Positions 1 to 7,827 of a stretch of DNA of 64,000 nucleotides are shown piece after piece (position 1 is the first letter of the stretch; each line of letters begins with the position of its first letter). A program made the position numbers and the translations under genes. The notes beneath the pieces are model-generated. The model saw only the letters and a list, made by a program, of their open reading frames with translations, did no database searches and had not been told where the DNA came from. Origin of the DNA: Paenibacillus sp. FSL R5-0912 (GTDB lineage Bacteria > Bacillota > Bacilli > Paenibacillales > Paenibacillaceae); contig NZ_CP009282.1 of NCBI RefSeq assembly GCF_000758605.1, positions 1,612,001-1,676,000 of the forward strand, written 5' to 3'.

Positions 1-1088
1 TAATTGATCTGGCCCGGGTTCTGGCCGGAAGCCTCCCCATAGAGTGTGAAGGTCAAGGCGACCCGCGTAATGGACGCAGGCAGCTTCGCCAGTTGAAGAT
101 GCAGATGTCCCGCGTTTGGAGCAGGCTTCGAGTAGAATACAGAACCGCTGGGGTCTTCCATGTTTCCATAGAAGACAAAATCCTGATCCTGTTCGCAGCG
201 TCCTGTCTCCCGGAGCAGGAAAGCAGAGTTGTCCGGCTCCATGGCGGAAAGCGTAGGATCCCACTCCACAGACAAGAGAATTCTCGAAGCACTGAGCTTG
301 CTGCCGATATCCACGCGCTGGCCTCTCACCAGCTCGGGTACAGGTTGAATTTCAGGGGCAGGCGGTGTTGCAGCCGGGAGACCTGCAGAAGAAGCATGAC
401 GCTGTGTGGATACGAGGGGAGCTTCGCGATCCGGTACAGCCGGGCTTACGGGAATTGCCGTCTTTGCAGCAGTCTTTGGGGCCGCCGGTTTCTTGGCGGC
501 TTTCTTGGGGGATGCCTTGAAGGCAGTATATCCGCCCGCATACATCGTGCCTGCCTGGTAGCCCTGGCTGCCGGCTAAGAGGAGGGGATCGAACTGCTGC
601 CACTGCTCCATCAATTTCAATAGAATGAGTGCCGAAGCTCTGGCATCATCCAGCGCATCATGGTGTTTCAGCCTAATGCCGAAATGCTCCGAGACTACAT
701 TCAGTTTATGGGAGGGCAGCTCCTGAAGCATTTTTTTGCCCAGCAGGTAGGTACACATATATTTGAAATCCGGATAGCTGAATAACGAATCATCCAGGCA
801 ATAACGCAGAACGCTCATATCGAAGGAAGCATTATGCGCAATCACAATCTCGCCTTGCAGCAGCGGTTCAATCGTGGGCCACAGCTCTGCGAAGGTCGGT
901 TTGCCTTTAACCATCGAGGGCGTAATTCCGTGTATTGCGATATTCATTCCGTCGAACCTCTGCCGCGGGTCAATCAGCCAATCATATTCTGCGGTGACCA
1001 CACCATTTCTAACCTGAACAAGCCCCAATGCGCAAGCGCTGGAGCGGCTGGAATTGGCTGTTTCAAAGTCTATTGCTGTAAAATCCAT
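1..1088 (-). CDS. DEDDh 3'-5' exonuclease fused to a TerD domain (3' end off window)
   Basis: The frame is open from the ATG at 1088 to the window edge (362 codons seen, no stop). Residues 1-165 are a DnaQ/epsilon-type exonuclease: D7 and E9 in DFET, D90 in HNASFD, and H143/D148 in HHDALDDA give the complete DEDDh set. Residues about 176-250 are a Lys/Ala/Pro-rich linker. From about residue 252 a TerD-like domain begins (VRGQRVDI, DQDFVFYGN, then a strand pattern ending TLYGEASGQ). The start follows AAGGGGCT. It is divergent from a TerD-vWA gene 150 bp away, whose N-terminus has the same GQKVDI and DEDFIFYGN motifs, so the two probably act together in a Ter-type stress response. Expected role: cytoplasmic exonuclease targeted or regulated by a Ca2+-binding TerD module; the substrate is unknown. 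Confidence 0.85.
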   Translation of the reverse strand, partial: MDFTAIDFETANSSRSSACALGLVQVRNGVVTAEYDWLIDPRQRFDGMNIAIHGITPSMVKGKPTFAELWPTIEPLLQGEIVIAHNASFDMSVLRYCLDDSLFSYPDFKYMCTYLLGKKMLQELPSHKLNVVSEHFGIRLKHHDALDDARASALILLKLMEQWQQFDPLLLAGSQGYQAGTMYAGGYTAFKASPKKAAKKPAAPKTAAKTAIPVSPAVPDREAPLVSTQRHASSAGLPAATPPAPEIQPVPELVRGQRVDIGSKLSASRILLSVEWDPTLSAMEPDNSAFLLRETGRCEQDQDFVFYGNMEDPSGSVFYSKPAPNAGHLHLQLAKLPASITRVALTFTLYGEASGQNPGQIN

Positions 1089-1239
1089 AGGTAAAGCCCC
1101 TTATCTATCATGTATATGGTTCATATTAAAGGAGCGCAGAGAGAATTACAATCCAGTAGAATGTACAAAATGCAGCGGATATGGTATGCCTTATCTATGA
1201 ACTGCTGGAATATGCTGCTATAACGGGGAGATGAGAAAC

Positions 1240-2571
1240 TTGCAGCTCTTAAAAGGCCAAAAAGTAGATATCACTAAGGGAAAGGGCGTACGTGATCTAA
1301 CCATTCGGTTACGCTGGAATACGGAGCTTGCCGGAATCAGTGTGGATGCAGCAGCTTTTTTGTTGTCCGGACAGAACCGGTGTGAACGGGACGAGGATTT
1401 CATATTCTATGGTAATCCGGTATCAAGGGATGGAACGGTAAGTCATACAACAGAGGGGGAGAACGAGGAGAGCCTCTTGATTTCATTATCCGGAATTCCG
1501 GAGCAATATACCCGGATTGCGGTGACGTTGACGATCTACGAGGGGGAGCAGCAGAATCTGCGGATGAAGGAACTGTCCGGACTGCAGCTGTCACTAATGG
1601 ACCGGAAGAACGGTGAGGAATTATACCGCTTCGATTATGGAACGGATCTGTCCGACGAGACAGCAGTGGTGGCCGGGGAGTTGTACCGTCATCAGGGAGA
1701 GTGGAAATTCAGCGCGATCGGCAGCGGTTTTAACGGAGGATTGGCTGCGCTCTGCAAGAGCTATGGACTTGAGGTTGAACCGGAGGCAGGCAACGAAGCG
1801 GCAGCGACAGCCGAACTATTGGAGAAGACGGAGAAGCTCGAGGCGGTATTGGAGGCGGCGGAGACCGTCCTTCCGCAGACTGCACCGGCCGCCGATGTCA
1901 ACGTCCTGTCATCCATAGATTTGCGCAAGAAAATAGTCGGGTTCACCCTGGTCAAAAAACAGCTGACCAATGTAAAAGCCAGGGTTGGAATTGTGCTGGA
2001 CATCACCGGCTCCATGAGAAATCTCTATTCCAGCGGTGTCGTACAGGAAGTGGTGGAACGTATTCTGGCCGTAGCCTGCCAATTGGATGACAACGGCTCG
2101 CTGGATGTGTGGGTGTATGATACGGAATTCAGCAGGCTGCCGCCGGTAACGGAACGGGATCTCGGGAGCTATGTCTTCAATCATATTATGAACAACGATT
2201 CAATCCATAAGTTCGGACGCAACAATGAACCGCCGGTGATGGAGGATGTGATTCAGAAATACACCCGCGAGGAGATGGATACAACTCCGGTTTTTATTAT
2301 CTTTATTAATGACGGGGGCGTAGTGAAGCCAACCCAAAAAGTAATTATGGCGTCTTCCTCGCTGCCGATCTTCTGGCAGTTTGTGGGGATCGGTGATTCC
2401 GATTTCGAGGTACTGAAGCAGCTCGACACGATGGGCGGAAGGCTGGTTGATAACGCAAACTTCATCCATCTGGAGCGCATAGAAGAAGTGAACGACGAGC
2501 AGCTCTATGATCAGCTGTTGAATGAATTCCCGCAGTGGCTGAAGGCGGCGAAGGCGAAGCGGATTCTCTAG
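1240..2571 (+). CDS. TerD domain plus vWA domain protein (TerF-like)
   Basis: Residue numbers count from the ATG at 1231. Residues about 1-185 form a TerD domain (KGQKVDITKG, DEDFIFYGNP, then FDYGTDLSDETAVVAGELYRH, typical of the TerD C-terminal half). An acidic, Ala/Glu-rich helical linker (about 185-225) leads to a von Willebrand A domain (about 250-440) with a MIDAS-like D257-I-T-G-S261 in place of DxSxS. This TerD-vWA order is that of TerF-like proteins of tellurite/stress Ter systems, thought to act as metal-dependent scaffolds. The ATG at 1231 directly abuts GGGGAG with no spacer; the TTG at 1240 has correct spacing and gives MQLLKGQKVDI, so I prefer it. Divergently paired with the exonuclease-TerD gene. 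Last gene before a repeat-rich gap. Confidence 0.83.
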   Translation: MQLLKGQKVDITKGKGVRDLTIRLRWNTELAGISVDAAAFLLSGQNRCERDEDFIFYGNPVSRDGTVSHTTEGENEESLLISLSGIPEQYTRIAVTLTIYEGEQQNLRMKELSGLQLSLMDRKNGEELYRFDYGTDLSDETAVVAGELYRHQGEWKFSAIGSGFNGGLAALCKSYGLEVEPEAGNEAAATAELLEKTEKLEAVLEAAETVLPQTAPAADVNVLSSIDLRKKIVGFTLVKKQLTNVKARVGIVLDITGSMRNLYSSGVVQEVVERILAVACQLDDNGSLDVWVYDTEFSRLPPVTERDLGSYVFNHIMNNDSIHKFGRNNEPPVMEDVIQKYTREEMDTTPVFIIFINDGGVVKPTQKVIMASSSLPIFWQFVGIGDSDFEVLKQLDTMGGRLVDNANFIHLERIEEVNDEQLYDQLLNEFPQWLKAAKAKRIL

Positions 2572-2585
2572 CGACTAACGCCAGT

Positions 2586-2790
2586 ATGCGTTCACAGTGA
2601 ATAGCGTTTATTCTAGCCGTATTCACCATTATGGCGCTCACACTGGGTAGCGTTTATTCATAGCTACTCACCCGTATGGCGCTCACACTGGATAGCGTTT
2701 ATTCATAGCTGTATTCACCCGTATGGCGCTCACACTGGATAGCGTTTATCTATAGCCGTATTTACCACTATAGCGCTCACCAATGATGAC
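2586..2790. repeat. Five-copy 45-47 bp tandem repeat
   Basis: Units start at 2586, 2631, 2676, 2723 and 2770 (spacing 45, 45, 47, 47), the last one partial. The core is ATGGCGCTCACACTGGATAG followed by CGTTTATTCATAGC and TATTCACC. Each full unit holds CGCT and AGCG facing each other across about 10 bases, so each could form a small hairpin. No open frame of note crosses it. It fills most of the gap between the TerD-vWA gene and the insertion sequence. Confidence 0.85.
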
Positions 2791-2809
2791 CTTCACACTT
2801 TATAGGCAT

Positions 2810-2832
2810 TATTGTTGTACTTTTTACAACTT
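2810..2832. repeat. Imperfect palindromic repeat (TTGTTGTA / TACAAC type)
   Basis: ATTGTTGTA, a short loop, then TACAACTTT. It is a relative of the palindrome split by the insertion sequence (2862-2879 joined to 4125-4144) and of two further copies at about 4172-4194 and 4222-4242. Together they form a small family of TTGTTGTAT / ATACAACAA dyads in one intergenic region. Confidence 0.55.
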
Positions 2833-2869
2833 TGACTCGCAGATAGTTGGGCGTTTGGGAAGATTGTTG

Positions 2870-2879
2870 TATGAAATAC
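2870..2879. repeat. Left target-site duplication of the insertion sequence
   Basis: TATGAAATAC at 2870-2879 is repeated exactly at 4125-4134 on the other side of the element. A 10-11 bp duplication fits the IS231 subgroup of IS4. Confidence 0.8.
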
Positions 2880-4123
2880 AGGCCTGTTGATTCCCCATAT
2901 TATGGGATGGATATAATCCCCAAAACCCCTTTGTTCCTGAGCAGACTAAGTTGAACCTGCCACTCCAGCGGAAGACTAAATATACGCCAATGCTGCATAA
3001 ATTCCCAAAGGGTCAGTTGAGCAAAGGCAGGCACGTTGGGGTGGATTTCATCATAAACGCGTTTCAGAAGCACATAGACAGCAAGGGCCACAAACAATTG
3101 GCTGTATACCGCATTTTCGGTGGTTCCAAATAGACATGGCACGTTCAGATGCTGTTTAATCCAGCGGAAAAAGACTTCAATTTCCCAGCGTGCCTTGTAG
3201 ATTTCAGCGATCACATGAGCGGACTCTTTTCTCAAATCGGTCACGACCCGTACGACTTCACCCCGGTCATTTTCAAATTCTACGACCCGGTGGCGCTGAG
3301 CAGATTGGCACTTCCCTTGACCGATATAACAAGTAATATCACGAACAATTTTCGTTTCTCCCTCTGCGGGTCGCTGGAGTTCTCTTGGCTTCACCAAATG
3401 GAGATTGTCTTTGAGCCGAATCACAAACGACTGGCCCTGGAGCACATATTGATCCAATCTGCTGATTTTTCCATACGCCCGATCCTGTACCAAAATGTAG
3501 TCCGTATCTGCCAAGACTTCTCCAAACGGAGCGTCATTGCGCTTCGCGATCGATTCCTTCACGTTCAGGGGTGAACGCTGGCCATGCGAAAGAGCAACAT
3601 GCAGCTTAATGCCCCCTCTGAATTTTTTGTACGAGGCCCAAGGCATTCTAGAGTTCGCCGCCGTGACCGTAGTCGAGTCAATCAGCAAAAGATCTTTAGG
3701 AAGGTTCAAATGCCGCCGGGTTTGGCGGTTACATTTCGTGACGAGCATTTGAAAGATACGTTTGAAGATTTCGTAAGGGACTTCACCGGCCTTGCCGGAA
3801 AGGGTGGAGTAATGAATTTCTGGCAAGTCAAAGCTTGGGCCTAAGCGGGCACTCTGCCGGAATCCGTCCCATTTGTGGTAGCAGGCTTGGACAAAGTAAT
3901 CGAGCAGCAACCCGACGGTCATTTTGGTTCCTCTATCCACGTAGTCCTCGGTTTGTCCGGTCACCATTTGGACTTCTTCCGGTGTTAACACTTGTTTGAA
4001 AACGGCTAAAAATGGGGTATATTTATTCATGAGGTCGCCTCATTTCGGTTTGGTTTGGTCGTACTTACCATTACCCGAAATGGCGGCCTTTTTCGTCCCT
4101 TTTTTTGGGAAATCAACACGCCT
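2880..4123 (-). mobile_element. IS4-family (IS231-like) insertion sequence, about 1.24 kb
   Basis: The left end reads AGGCCTGTTGATTCCCCA; the right end read on the other strand is AGGCGTGTTGATTTCCCA, a terminal inverted repeat with 16 of 18 bases matching. A 10-bp direct repeat (TATGAAATAC) flanks the element. One transposase gene fills it, on the minus strand. The intact ends, duplication and open frame indicate a recent, possibly active copy. If the element and one duplication are removed, the flanks join into a near-perfect palindrome, so it landed in the centre of a hairpin-forming repeat. Confidence 0.88.
2900..4030 (-). CDS. IS4-family DDE transposase
   Basis: 376 residues, full length for this family. 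The catalytic triad is visible as LLIDSTTV (first Asp, about residue 117), LVQDRAYG (second Asp, about 182) and YKARWEIEVFFRWIKQHL (Glu with the Y-R-E spacing typical of IS4). It cuts and pastes the surrounding element using the 18-bp ends at 2880 and 4123. No frameshift or internal stop. No link to the functions of neighbouring genes. Confidence 0.92.
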   Translation of the reverse strand: MNKYTPFLAVFKQVLTPEEVQMVTGQTEDYVDRGTKMTVGLLLDYFVQACYHKWDGFRQSARLGPSFDLPEIHYSTLSGKAGEVPYEIFKRIFQMLVTKCNRQTRRHLNLPKDLLLIDSTTVTAANSRMPWASYKKFRGGIKLHVALSHGQRSPLNVKESIAKRNDAPFGEVLADTDYILVQDRAYGKISRLDQYVLQGQSFVIRLKDNLHLVKPRELQRPAEGETKIVRDITCYIGQGKCQSAQRHRVVEFENDRGEVVRVVTDLRKESAHVIAEIYKARWEIEVFFRWIKQHLNVPCLFGTTENAVYSQLFVALAVYVLLKRVYDEIHPNVPAFAQLTLWEFMQHWRIFSLPLEWQVQLSLLRNKGVLGIISIP

Positions 4124-4124
4124 A

Positions 4125-4134
4125 TATGAAATAC
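4125..4134. repeat. Right target-site duplication of the insertion sequence
   Basis: TATGAAATAC, identical to 2870-2879; one extra A (4124) separates it from the right inverted repeat, so the true duplication may be 11 bp with one mismatch. Confidence 0.78.
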
Positions 4135-4171
4135 AACAATCTTTCCCGCTAAGCGGCTTAGAGGAGGAGGA

Positions 4172-4242
4172 ATGCTGTATTTTATACAACAATTTTGGAT
4201 TAGGGCTGAGATTATGAGGAAAATGTTGTATTTTGTGCAGGA
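4172..4242. repeat. Two further TTGTTGTAT-type palindromic units
   Basis: GCTGTATTTTATACAACAAT at about 4174-4193 and ATGTTGTATTTTGTGCAG at about 4223-4240 repeat the motif of the palindrome disrupted by the insertion sequence, at about 50-bp spacing. They look like copies of a small intergenic palindromic element. Confidence 0.5.
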
Positions 4243-4259
4243 TTTTTTAAATATCCCGG

Positions 4260-4339
4260 ATTTCCACCATGATTGGCAGATCTCCACCATAATTAGCATA
4301 TCTCCATCACAATCACAGGACCTCCACTACTATCAGCGG
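4260..4339. repeat. Four-copy 20-bp tandem repeat
   Basis: Exact 20-bp periodicity: ATTTCCACCATGATTGGCAG, ATCTCCACCATAATTAGCAT, ATCTCCATCACAATCACAGG, ACCTCCACTACTATCAGCGG. The first half (AYCTCCAYCA) is best conserved. No coding frame is evident; the rest of the gap to 4516 shows nothing recognisable. Confidence 0.75.
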
Positions 4340-4516
4340 CTAAAATAAACCAAACCCCCCGGCCTGGACGGAGCTATAGGCTCCTGCCCAAAATAAAAGT
4401 CTGCCTATCAGCGCAGCTAAGTACTCCTGCTCGGGTTTTATCCTGCAGGCGGGTTTCTTTCAGCACAACCACCGCATACTTTATCCTTATATTCCCGCTG
4501 GAGCGGTTACCGTCCC

Positions 4517-5101
4517 CTAAAGGGCGGCGGGACGTTTCCGCTCAGCTGTGGAGGTGGAGGTTCGTTGCGTCTGCAGGCCCGCGGAGACGGGCAGCTCCAG
4601 GCGGTATCCTTTGACCAGCGTGTCCCCGTTCTTAATATCCGTTTCATAAGCACGCTGGAAGCCGAGCTTCTCGTACAGCTTGATCGCGGATACCATCATA
4701 TCTGAAGTATGAAGATTCAGGCTGGCTGCTCCAAGCAGCATGGATTGTCTGGCGGCCTCGCTGATCAGCAGTCTGGCAACCCCGCGTCCACGGACAGCCG
4801 GAGAAACAGCGAGCAGACGGATGATTGGCGTGTGGATACCCAGCTCCGGCCTGCCGTAAGCGGCCTCTGAAGAGGTGAACAGCAGCACACTGCCTATGAT
4901 CTGCCCATCCAGCTCCGCTACAATCCGCGAGACTGGAGCGATGCCATGGACGGAATCGAGAATGGAGTCGCGGTACTGCGCCCAAAAAGGTTCGGGCAGC
5001 ACGGCTGAATATTCGCTGTAAGCCTCAAGCAGAACTCCTGCGATAGCCTCGCGGTCAGCATCTGCGGCTTCACGGATTACAATTTCTGCGGAATGATTCA
5101 T
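4517..5101 (-). CDS. GNAT-family N-acetyltransferase
   Basis: 194 residues from the ATG at 5101, chosen because AGGAGGT lies six bases upstream; a longer in-frame ATG at 5164 lacks such a site. The GNAT fold is shown by IIRLLAVSPAVRGRGVARLL (motif A with the acetyl-CoA-binding RGRGVA loop), followed by the GAASLNLHTSDMMVSAIKLYEKLGF motif-B region. The acceptor cannot be read from the sequence. It is divergent from the LysR regulator of the sulfur-amino-acid operon with about 280 bp between them, so it may be part of that regulon, with the operon's own acetyltransferase at 6390. Confidence 0.85.
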   Translation of the reverse strand: MNHSAEIVIREAADADREAIAGVLLEAYSEYSAVLPEPFWAQYRDSILDSVHGIAPVSRIVAELDGQIIGSVLLFTSSEAAYGRPELGIHTPIIRLLAVSPAVRGRGVARLLISEAARQSMLLGAASLNLHTSDMMVSAIKLYEKLGFQRAYETDIKNGDTLVKGYRLELPVSAGLQTQRTSTSTAERKRPAAL

Positions 5102-5190
5102 CGGGTACCTCCTGTTCAGAAATGGGATGTGACGCTTATTATAATCCACAATTCCGACGAACATAAGAGGAATTTAATAAAACCGATTAA

Positions 5191-5211
5191 CAGATAGAAA
5201 AGTTCTATCTG
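5191..5211. promoter_or_regulatory. 9-bp perfect dyad in the GNAT/LysR divergent region
   Basis: CAGATAGAA, a 3-base spacer, then TTCTATCTG. It lies between two divergent starts and upstream of the LysR promoter, so it is a candidate operator. No poly-T follows, which argues against a terminator. Confidence 0.5.
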
Positions 5212-5261
5212 GTTTTGTGATCTATGTAATGGTTTTTGCTGTATATTACACGATGAGTCGG

Positions 5262-5290
5262 TTGACAAAAAAAGGGCCGGTGACTAAGAT
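5262..5290 (+). promoter_or_regulatory. Sigma-A promoter of the LysR gene
   Basis: TTGACA at 5262-5267, a 17-base spacer, TAAGAT at 5285-5290. The perfect -35 box and ideal spacing make it a credible vegetative promoter about 90 bases upstream of the LysR start. Confidence 0.65.
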
Positions 5291-5381
5291 ATAAACAAAA
5301 TCTATACATACGTACGGCATTAATTCCATGTTAATCGATTGGAATAGTTAATTTAAATAAAGTTGTGGAGGAGGACTACAC

Positions 5382-6278
5382 ATGAATATCGAGAACATTG
5401 AAGCCTTTGTCTACATCAACCACTACGGAAGCTTCAACAAAGCGGCAGATGTACTCTACATCTCCCAGCCGACAGTAACGGCTCGCATCCAGTCGCTTGA
5501 ACGGGAGCTGGACTGCAGAGTATTCGACCGGCTGGGCAAGCAGATTAACCTTACGGATAAAGGACGCCAGTTCCTTCCTTACGCGCAGCAGATTTTGCAG
5601 GTCTACCAGAACGGCAAACATCAGATCCAGTCCAAGGGCCAAATTCCGGATGAACTGAGAATCGGCAGCACGGTGTCGGTCTCCAATTATCTGATGCCGC
5701 AGCTCCTGCTGCATCTGAAGCGGAAATATCCGCAGGTCCACTTTAAACTGACGACCTCATCCACCGATTCATTAATTGAGAAGCTGAAGGCGAAGGAGAT
5801 TGATCTCGCTTTTATCCGCAAAGTGGTCAATCCGGCCATTCAGTCGTTCCCTTTCTGTGAAGATCCGATCTCGCTGTATGTATATGCCGGTCATCCGCTG
5901 GCCCGCCAGGGCCGTGCCTCTATCCAGGAGATCCGTGAGGAGACTCTCGTATTCTTCGAGTGCGGTTCGCTGGACTGGATGCGCCTGCACCGGGTATTCG
6001 AGAGCATGGAGCAGCCGCCGGACATTGTGTATCAGGTGGATAATCTGGAGACGGCCAAGAAGCTGGTGCTGAGGCAAGCGGGGATTTGCTTCCTTCCGGC
6101 CCTCAGTGTGCAGGAGGAAGTGGAGGCAGGAACGCTGATCAGGGTGGATGTCGCCGAGACGGAAGGGATTTCCCTGAGGACCAGCCTGATCTCGCTGAAC
6201 GGGGAGAATGCGGAATTCATTGAGTCGCTGCTGGAACTGGCGGTGGGCCGCAGCAAGCCGGATCGACTTCTTGTATAA
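5382..6278 (+). CDS. LysR-family transcriptional regulator
   Basis: 298 residues, standard LysR size. The N-terminal winged helix-turn-helix (about 1-60: FVYINHYGSFNKAADVLYIS, QPTVTARIQSLERELDCRVFDR) is followed by a PBP-like inducer domain (about 90-290) with the usual LRIGST start. GGAGGAGGA precedes the ATG. It stands directly upstream of the acetyltransferase-transporter-monooxygenase operon, the arrangement of ytlI/cysL-type regulators before the Bacillus subtilis ytmI (snaA) operon. It is therefore probably the activator of the next eleven genes, sensing a sulfur-pathway intermediate. The inducer is not deducible. Confidence 0.88.
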   Translation: MNIENIEAFVYINHYGSFNKAADVLYISQPTVTARIQSLERELDCRVFDRLGKQINLTDKGRQFLPYAQQILQVYQNGKHQIQSKGQIPDELRIGSTVSVSNYLMPQLLLHLKRKYPQVHFKLTTSSTDSLIEKLKAKEIDLAFIRKVVNPAIQSFPFCEDPISLYVYAGHPLARQGRASIQEIREETLVFFECGSLDWMRLHRVFESMEQPPDIVYQVDNLETAKKLVLRQAGICFLPALSVQEEVEAGTLIRVDVAETEGISLRTSLISLNGENAEFIESLLELAVGRSKPDRLLV

Positions 6279-6301
6279 CAGTATTAAAAAACTCTATTAG
6301 C

Positions 6302-6340
6302 GCATGGCTGCATGCAGTGATAAAGTTAATTGCATATAAT
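6302..6340 (+). promoter_or_regulatory. Activator-dependent promoter of the sulfur operon (candidate)
   Basis: A perfect TATAAT at 6335-6340 has no good -35 box 17 bases upstream (ATGCAG). In that place is the dyad GCATG-GCTG-CATGC (6302-6315). A good -10, poor -35 and adjoining dyad are typical of LysR-activated promoters. It lies 50 bases upstream of the first operon gene. Confidence 0.5.
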
Positions 6341-6389
6341 TACCACTAAACAGATATGAATTATATAAATTGAGAAACGGGGGCACGAA

Positions 6390-6914
6390 ATGAGCGAGGT
6401 ATACCGGCAGGCCGGAGAGAAGGATGCCCAGCAGCTGCTGGATGTGACCTATCGTGCCTATCAGCTGATCCGCGAGCTTGGACTGCACTGGCCGGCGGCA
6501 AACGCCGATTTGGCTCTAATTCAGGATAACATCGCCACCAATGAATGTTATGTGCTGGAGATCGACGGCAACGTGGAGGCGACGATCACCCTCTCGAAGA
6601 GCGGAGAGGTCAAGGCGGTAACCGAGCTGCCTTTTGTGAAATGGTTCGCAGTGAATCCCGAGCGCAGCGGCAAAGGTTACGGCGGGAAGCTGCTCGACTG
6701 GGTGGAGGAGCATATTATTCACGGCAAGCTGGGGGCTTCCGCTGTAACCCTGGCTACGGCGCAGAAGCATCCCTGGCTGGTTCCCATGTACGAACGCCGG
6801 GGGTATGAACGGATTCTGGAGCTGGATGCACAGAATGGTGACGGCATTATGTATCTGATGAGAAAGACACTTACCGCTCAACCATACTACAACCTAAAGG
6901 GGATAGAGAGATGA
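6390..6914 (+). CDS. GNAT N-acetyltransferase, first gene of the operon (SnaA/SnaB-like)
   Basis: 174 residues. The GNAT core is visible: VKWFAVNPERSGKGYGGKLL (acetyl-CoA loop) and TLATAQKHPWLVPMYERRGY (motif B). In B. subtilis the comparable operons begin with N-acetyltransferases that acetylate S-substituted cysteines before C-S cleavage; the same gene order here (acetyltransferase, cystine-type ABC importer, flavin monooxygenases, M20 deacetylase) supports that role by context. A GGGGG ribosome site lies about 8 bases before the ATG. Its stop overlaps the next start by four bases, so the two are translationally coupled. The exact substrate is inference. Confidence 0.82.
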   Translation: MSEVYRQAGEKDAQQLLDVTYRAYQLIRELGLHWPAANADLALIQDNIATNECYVLEIDGNVEATITLSKSGEVKAVTELPFVKWFAVNPERSGKGYGGKLLDWVEEHIIHGKLGASAVTLATAQKHPWLVPMYERRGYERILELDAQNGDGIMYLMRKTLTAQPYYNLKGIER

Positions 6915-7792
6915 AAAAGACCATTTCGCTCACAACTGCATTGGCATTGACGCTGGTGATCGCCGGCTGCGGCAGCAATAACAGCGCGAACAGCAGCAGC
7001 AGCGGGAATGTGGCGGAAGCAGCACCGCAGACCAGTGCGGAGGCAACGACTGCAGCCGCAGAACCGGCAGAGGTGACCAAGATCGTGGTCGGCACAGGCA
7101 CCGCTTTTCCGAATGTCTGCTTCATTGACGAGAACGGCAAGCTGACCGGGTTCGATGTAGAGCTGCTGAAGGAAATTGACAGCCGTCTGCCGGAGTATGA
7201 TTTCGAATTCCAGACGATGGACTTCAGCAATCTGCTGCTGAGCCTGGAGACCAAGAAGATTGATCTGGTAGCCCATGTTATGGAGAAGAACCCGGAGCGG
7301 GAGCAAAAGTATTCTTTCAACAAAGAAGCTTATGCCCACTGGAGAAACCGCATTATTGTAGCCAAAGGCAATGATTCGATCCAGACGCTGGACGATCTGC
7401 AAGGTAAAAAGGTGCTGACAGGCGCAACCAGCGCACAAGCGCAAATTCTCGAGAATTACAACAAGGAGCACGGCGCGGATTCGATCAAAATTGTCTATCA
7501 GAACGGTGCGGCCAACGATACGGTGAGCCAGATTGATTCGGGCCGTGTGGATGCTACGCTCGCTGCGGATTTCGTACTGCCGATTATTGATCCGCAGAGC
7601 AAGCTGCAGGCGGTAGGTGCTGAGCTGTCCTCCGCTGACATTCTGTATGTGTTCCGCAAGGATGATGCCCCGTCGCAGAAGCTGTCGGATGCCATTGACG
7701 GAGTGGTCGCAGAGCTGAAGGCAGACGGCACGCTGGGCAAAATAAGTACGCAGTGGCTGGGGGCTGACGTCACCACATCCGCGGTTCAATGA
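6911..7792 (+). CDS. Amino-acid ABC transporter substrate-binding lipoprotein (TcyJ/TcyK-like)
   Basis: 293 residues. A lipoprotein signal ends at the lipobox VIAGC (Cys20), followed by a Ser/Ala-rich tether. The SBP_bac_3 fold is recognisable from GFDVELLKEI, LLLSLETKKIDLVAHVMEKNPERE, LDDLQGKKV and SGRVDATLAADF. It is the extracellular receptor for the two permeases and ATPase that follow, forming a polar-amino-acid/cystine-type importer. Starts inside the acetyltransferase stop (ATGA). In this context the ligand is probably a sulfur-containing amino acid or S-alkyl cysteine. Confidence 0.88.
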   Translation: MKKTISLTTALALTLVIAGCGSNNSANSSSSGNVAEAAPQTSAEATTAAAEPAEVTKIVVGTGTAFPNVCFIDENGKLTGFDVELLKEIDSRLPEYDFEFQTMDFSNLLLSLETKKIDLVAHVMEKNPEREQKYSFNKEAYAHWRNRIIVAKGNDSIQTLDDLQGKKVLTGATSAQAQILENYNKEHGADSIKIVYQNGAANDTVSQIDSGRVDATLAADFVLPIIDPQSKLQAVGAELSSADILYVFRKDDAPSQKLSDAIDGVVAELKADGTLGKISTQWLGADVTTSAVQ

Positions 7793-7827
7793 TGAGGCTG
7801 CCGTTATAGCGGAGAAGGAGGGGCAGG

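Noticed and set aside
2586..4339. Possible CRISPR arrays (two tandem-repeat blocks)
   Set aside because: Units follow one another with no unique spacers, are only partly conserved, and no cas genes are present.
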